From Dyella sp. SG609 (GTDB lineage: Bacteria > Pseudomonadota > Gammaproteobacteria > Xanthomonadales > Rhodanobacteraceae), in the NCBI RefSeq assembly GCF_012275375.1, contig NZ_JAAZQJ010000003.1:455653-519652 (forward strand): a stretch of 64,000 nt of DNA, read 5' to 3'. Positions 63,001-64,000 of this stretch are shown here, piece by piece. The notes under the pieces are model-generated. The model worked only from the letters and a program-made list of their open reading frames with translations, did no database searches and was not told the DNA's origin. Every line of letters starts with the position of its first letter. The stretch's first letter is position 1. Position numbers and translations under genes: made by a program.

Positions 63001-63029
63001 TTGACAGAACCAGGCTCGATCCACACAAT
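63001..63029 (+). promoter_or_regulatory. Sigma-70 promoter of tRNA-tuf operon
   Basis: TTGACA (63001-63006), 17 bases, then CACAAT (63024-63029). The -35 is perfect and the -10 has four of six bases. The first base of tRNA-Tyr is 15 bases downstream, at 63044. Confidence 0.75.
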
Positions 63030-63043
63030 AGCCGTTCTTTGTT

Positions 63044-63129
63044 GGAGGAATACCCAAGCGGCCAACGGGGGCAGACTGTAAATCTGCTGGCTTACGCCTT
63101 CGGTGGTTCGAATCCACCTTCCTCCACCA
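63044..63129 (+). tRNA. tRNA-Tyr (GTA)
   Basis: 86 bases including CCA. The acceptor stem GGAGGAA pairs with TTCCTCC, the anticodon GTA lies in GACTGTAAATC, and a long variable arm marks it as class II. Confidence 0.96.
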
Positions 63130-63145
63130 GACGAGTTCCGCGCAG

Positions 63146-63219
63146 GCGGGAGTAGTTCAACGGTAGAACCTCAGCCTTCCAAGCTGATGGTGCGGGTTCG
63201 ATTCCCGTCTCCCGCTCCA
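63146..63219 (+). tRNA. tRNA-Gly (TCC)
   Basis: 74 bases including CCA. The acceptor stem GCGGGAG pairs with CTCCCGC, and the anticodon is TCC. It is 16 bases after tRNA-Tyr. Confidence 0.96.
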
Positions 63220-63278
63220 TTGATCCTGCTCCAAAGATTGGAACCTGCTCGTAGAGAACCTGGTCTGGCAGTTTTCGT

Positions 63279-63354
<76 letters not shown>

Positions 63355-63425
63355 CTTAAGTTGGTCTTCGCGGTTATCGCTCTCCACTTTTTTTCGTTAT
63401 CTGACTCCATCGGGGTTTAGCGCGC

Positions 63426-64000
63426 ATGGCAAAGGGTAAGTTCGAACGCACCAAGCCGCACGTCAACGTCGGCACGATCGGTCACGTGGACCACGGCAAG
63501 ACGACGCTGACGGCGGCGCTGACGAAGGTGGGTGCCGAGCGTTTCGGCGGCGAATTCAAGGCCTATGACGCGATCGACGCGGCGCCGGAAGAGAAGGCGC
63601 GCGGCATCACGATCTCGACGGCGCACGTGGAATACGAATCGCCGACGCGCCACTACGCGCACGTGGACTGCCCGGGCCACGCCGACTACGTGAAGAACAT
63701 GATCACGGGTGCGGCGCAGATGGACGGCGCGATCCTGGTGTGCTCGGCCGCGGATGGCCCGATGCCGCAGACGCGCGAGCACATCCTGCTGTCGCGCCAG
63801 GTGGGCGTGCCGTACATCGTGGTCTTCCTGAACAAGGCGGACATGGTGGACGACAAGGAGCTGCTCGAGCTGGTCGAGATGGAAGTGCGCGAGCTGCTGT
63901 CGAAATACGAGTTCCCGGGCGACGACACCCCGATCATCGTGGGTTCGGCGCGTGCGGCGCTGGAAGGCGACCAGTCGGAGATTGGCGTGCCGGCGATCAT
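63426..64000 (+). CDS. tuf: Elongation factor Tu, N-terminal part
   Basis: EF-Tu carries aminoacyl-tRNA to the ribosome. The gene starts at ATG 63426 and runs off the right edge; 191 codons are visible with no stop. The G domain has GHVDHGKT (residues 19-26), the switch-I segment with [15 protein letters not shown] and NKAD. It lies after tRNA-Tyr, tRNA-Gly and tRNA-Thr, the classic tRNA-tufB arrangement. Confidence 0.98.
   Translation, partial: MAKGKFERTKPHVNVGTIGHVDHGKTTLTAALTKVGAERFGGEFKAYDAIDAAPEEKARGITISTAHVEYESPTRHYAHVDCPGHADYVKNMITGAAQMDGAILVCSAADGPMPQTREHILLSRQVGVPYIVVFLNKADMVDDKELLELVEMEVRELLSKYEFPGDDTPIIVGSARAALEGDQSEIGVPAI

Overview
The window is one GC-rich stretch of a gammaproteobacterial chromosome. 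The gene order hemA-prfA, then a TPR lipoprotein, lolB, ispE, tRNA-Gln, prs, rplY, pth and ychF, together with a WrbA/DUF2069 pair, a GTAG-headed REP family and stacked flagellar and chemotaxis operons, points to the order Lysobacterales (Xanthomonadales), perhaps Rhodanobacteraceae. The genus cannot be fixed from the sequence alone. No prophage, insertion sequence with a transposase, CRISPR array or rRNA was seen.

Positions 1-12836 (+) hold the end of the flagellar export operon (fliQ, fliR, flhB, flhA), the polar placement and number pair flhF-flhG, the flagellar sigma factor fliA, and a first chemotaxis/motor operon (cheY, cheZ, cheA, motC, motD, cheW-like). A small minus-strand pair (a FliK-like protein and a FlhB C-terminal-domain protein, 13059-14455) separates this from a second chemosensory block at 14695-24854: STAS, cheY, cheA, then cheW, a transmembrane receptor, cheR, cheD, cheB, a sensorless receptor-like membrane protein and a second STAS protein. 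Two near-perfect sigma-28 promoters (14630 and 17892) tie this block to FliA made in the first.

Positions 25015-32495 are mostly accessory or housekeeping genes: a secreted protein, a NUDIX hydrolase, an AraC regulator with a DMT-type exporter, a periplasmic catalase with its ankyrin lipoprotein partner (katB-ankB), a 5'-3' exonuclease, a nitroreductase and cytidine deaminase. Positions 32698-37213 carry the proton-translocating transhydrogenase, whose first gene is cut off from the other two by an opposing sigma factor/DUF3619/DUF3106 operon. Positions 37235-51638 hold sufT, a large secreted sedolisin-type peptidase, a one-domain asparaginase, an AidB-like acyl-CoA dehydrogenase, wrbA-DUF2069, a YihY membrane protein, a TlpA-like thioredoxin, acylphosphatase, PPK2, a SPINDLY-type glycosyltransferase and an orphan, less GC-rich fimbrial adhesin. 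Positions 51700-64000 are core genes ending in tRNA-Tyr, tRNA-Gly, tRNA-Thr and the start of tuf. Within this core, ispE is fused in frame behind a GNAT acetyltransferase domain.

Intergenic DNA is rich in dispersed repeats of at least four kinds: inverted pairs of GTAG-headed REPs (four copies), elements with long GGGAATA-type inverted arms (five copies), a large nested palindrome with a partial second copy, and CTCTCCC/GGGAGAGG hairpin elements. Several touch coding ends: they supply or sit beside stop codons, and in one case encode the C-terminal tail of pth.
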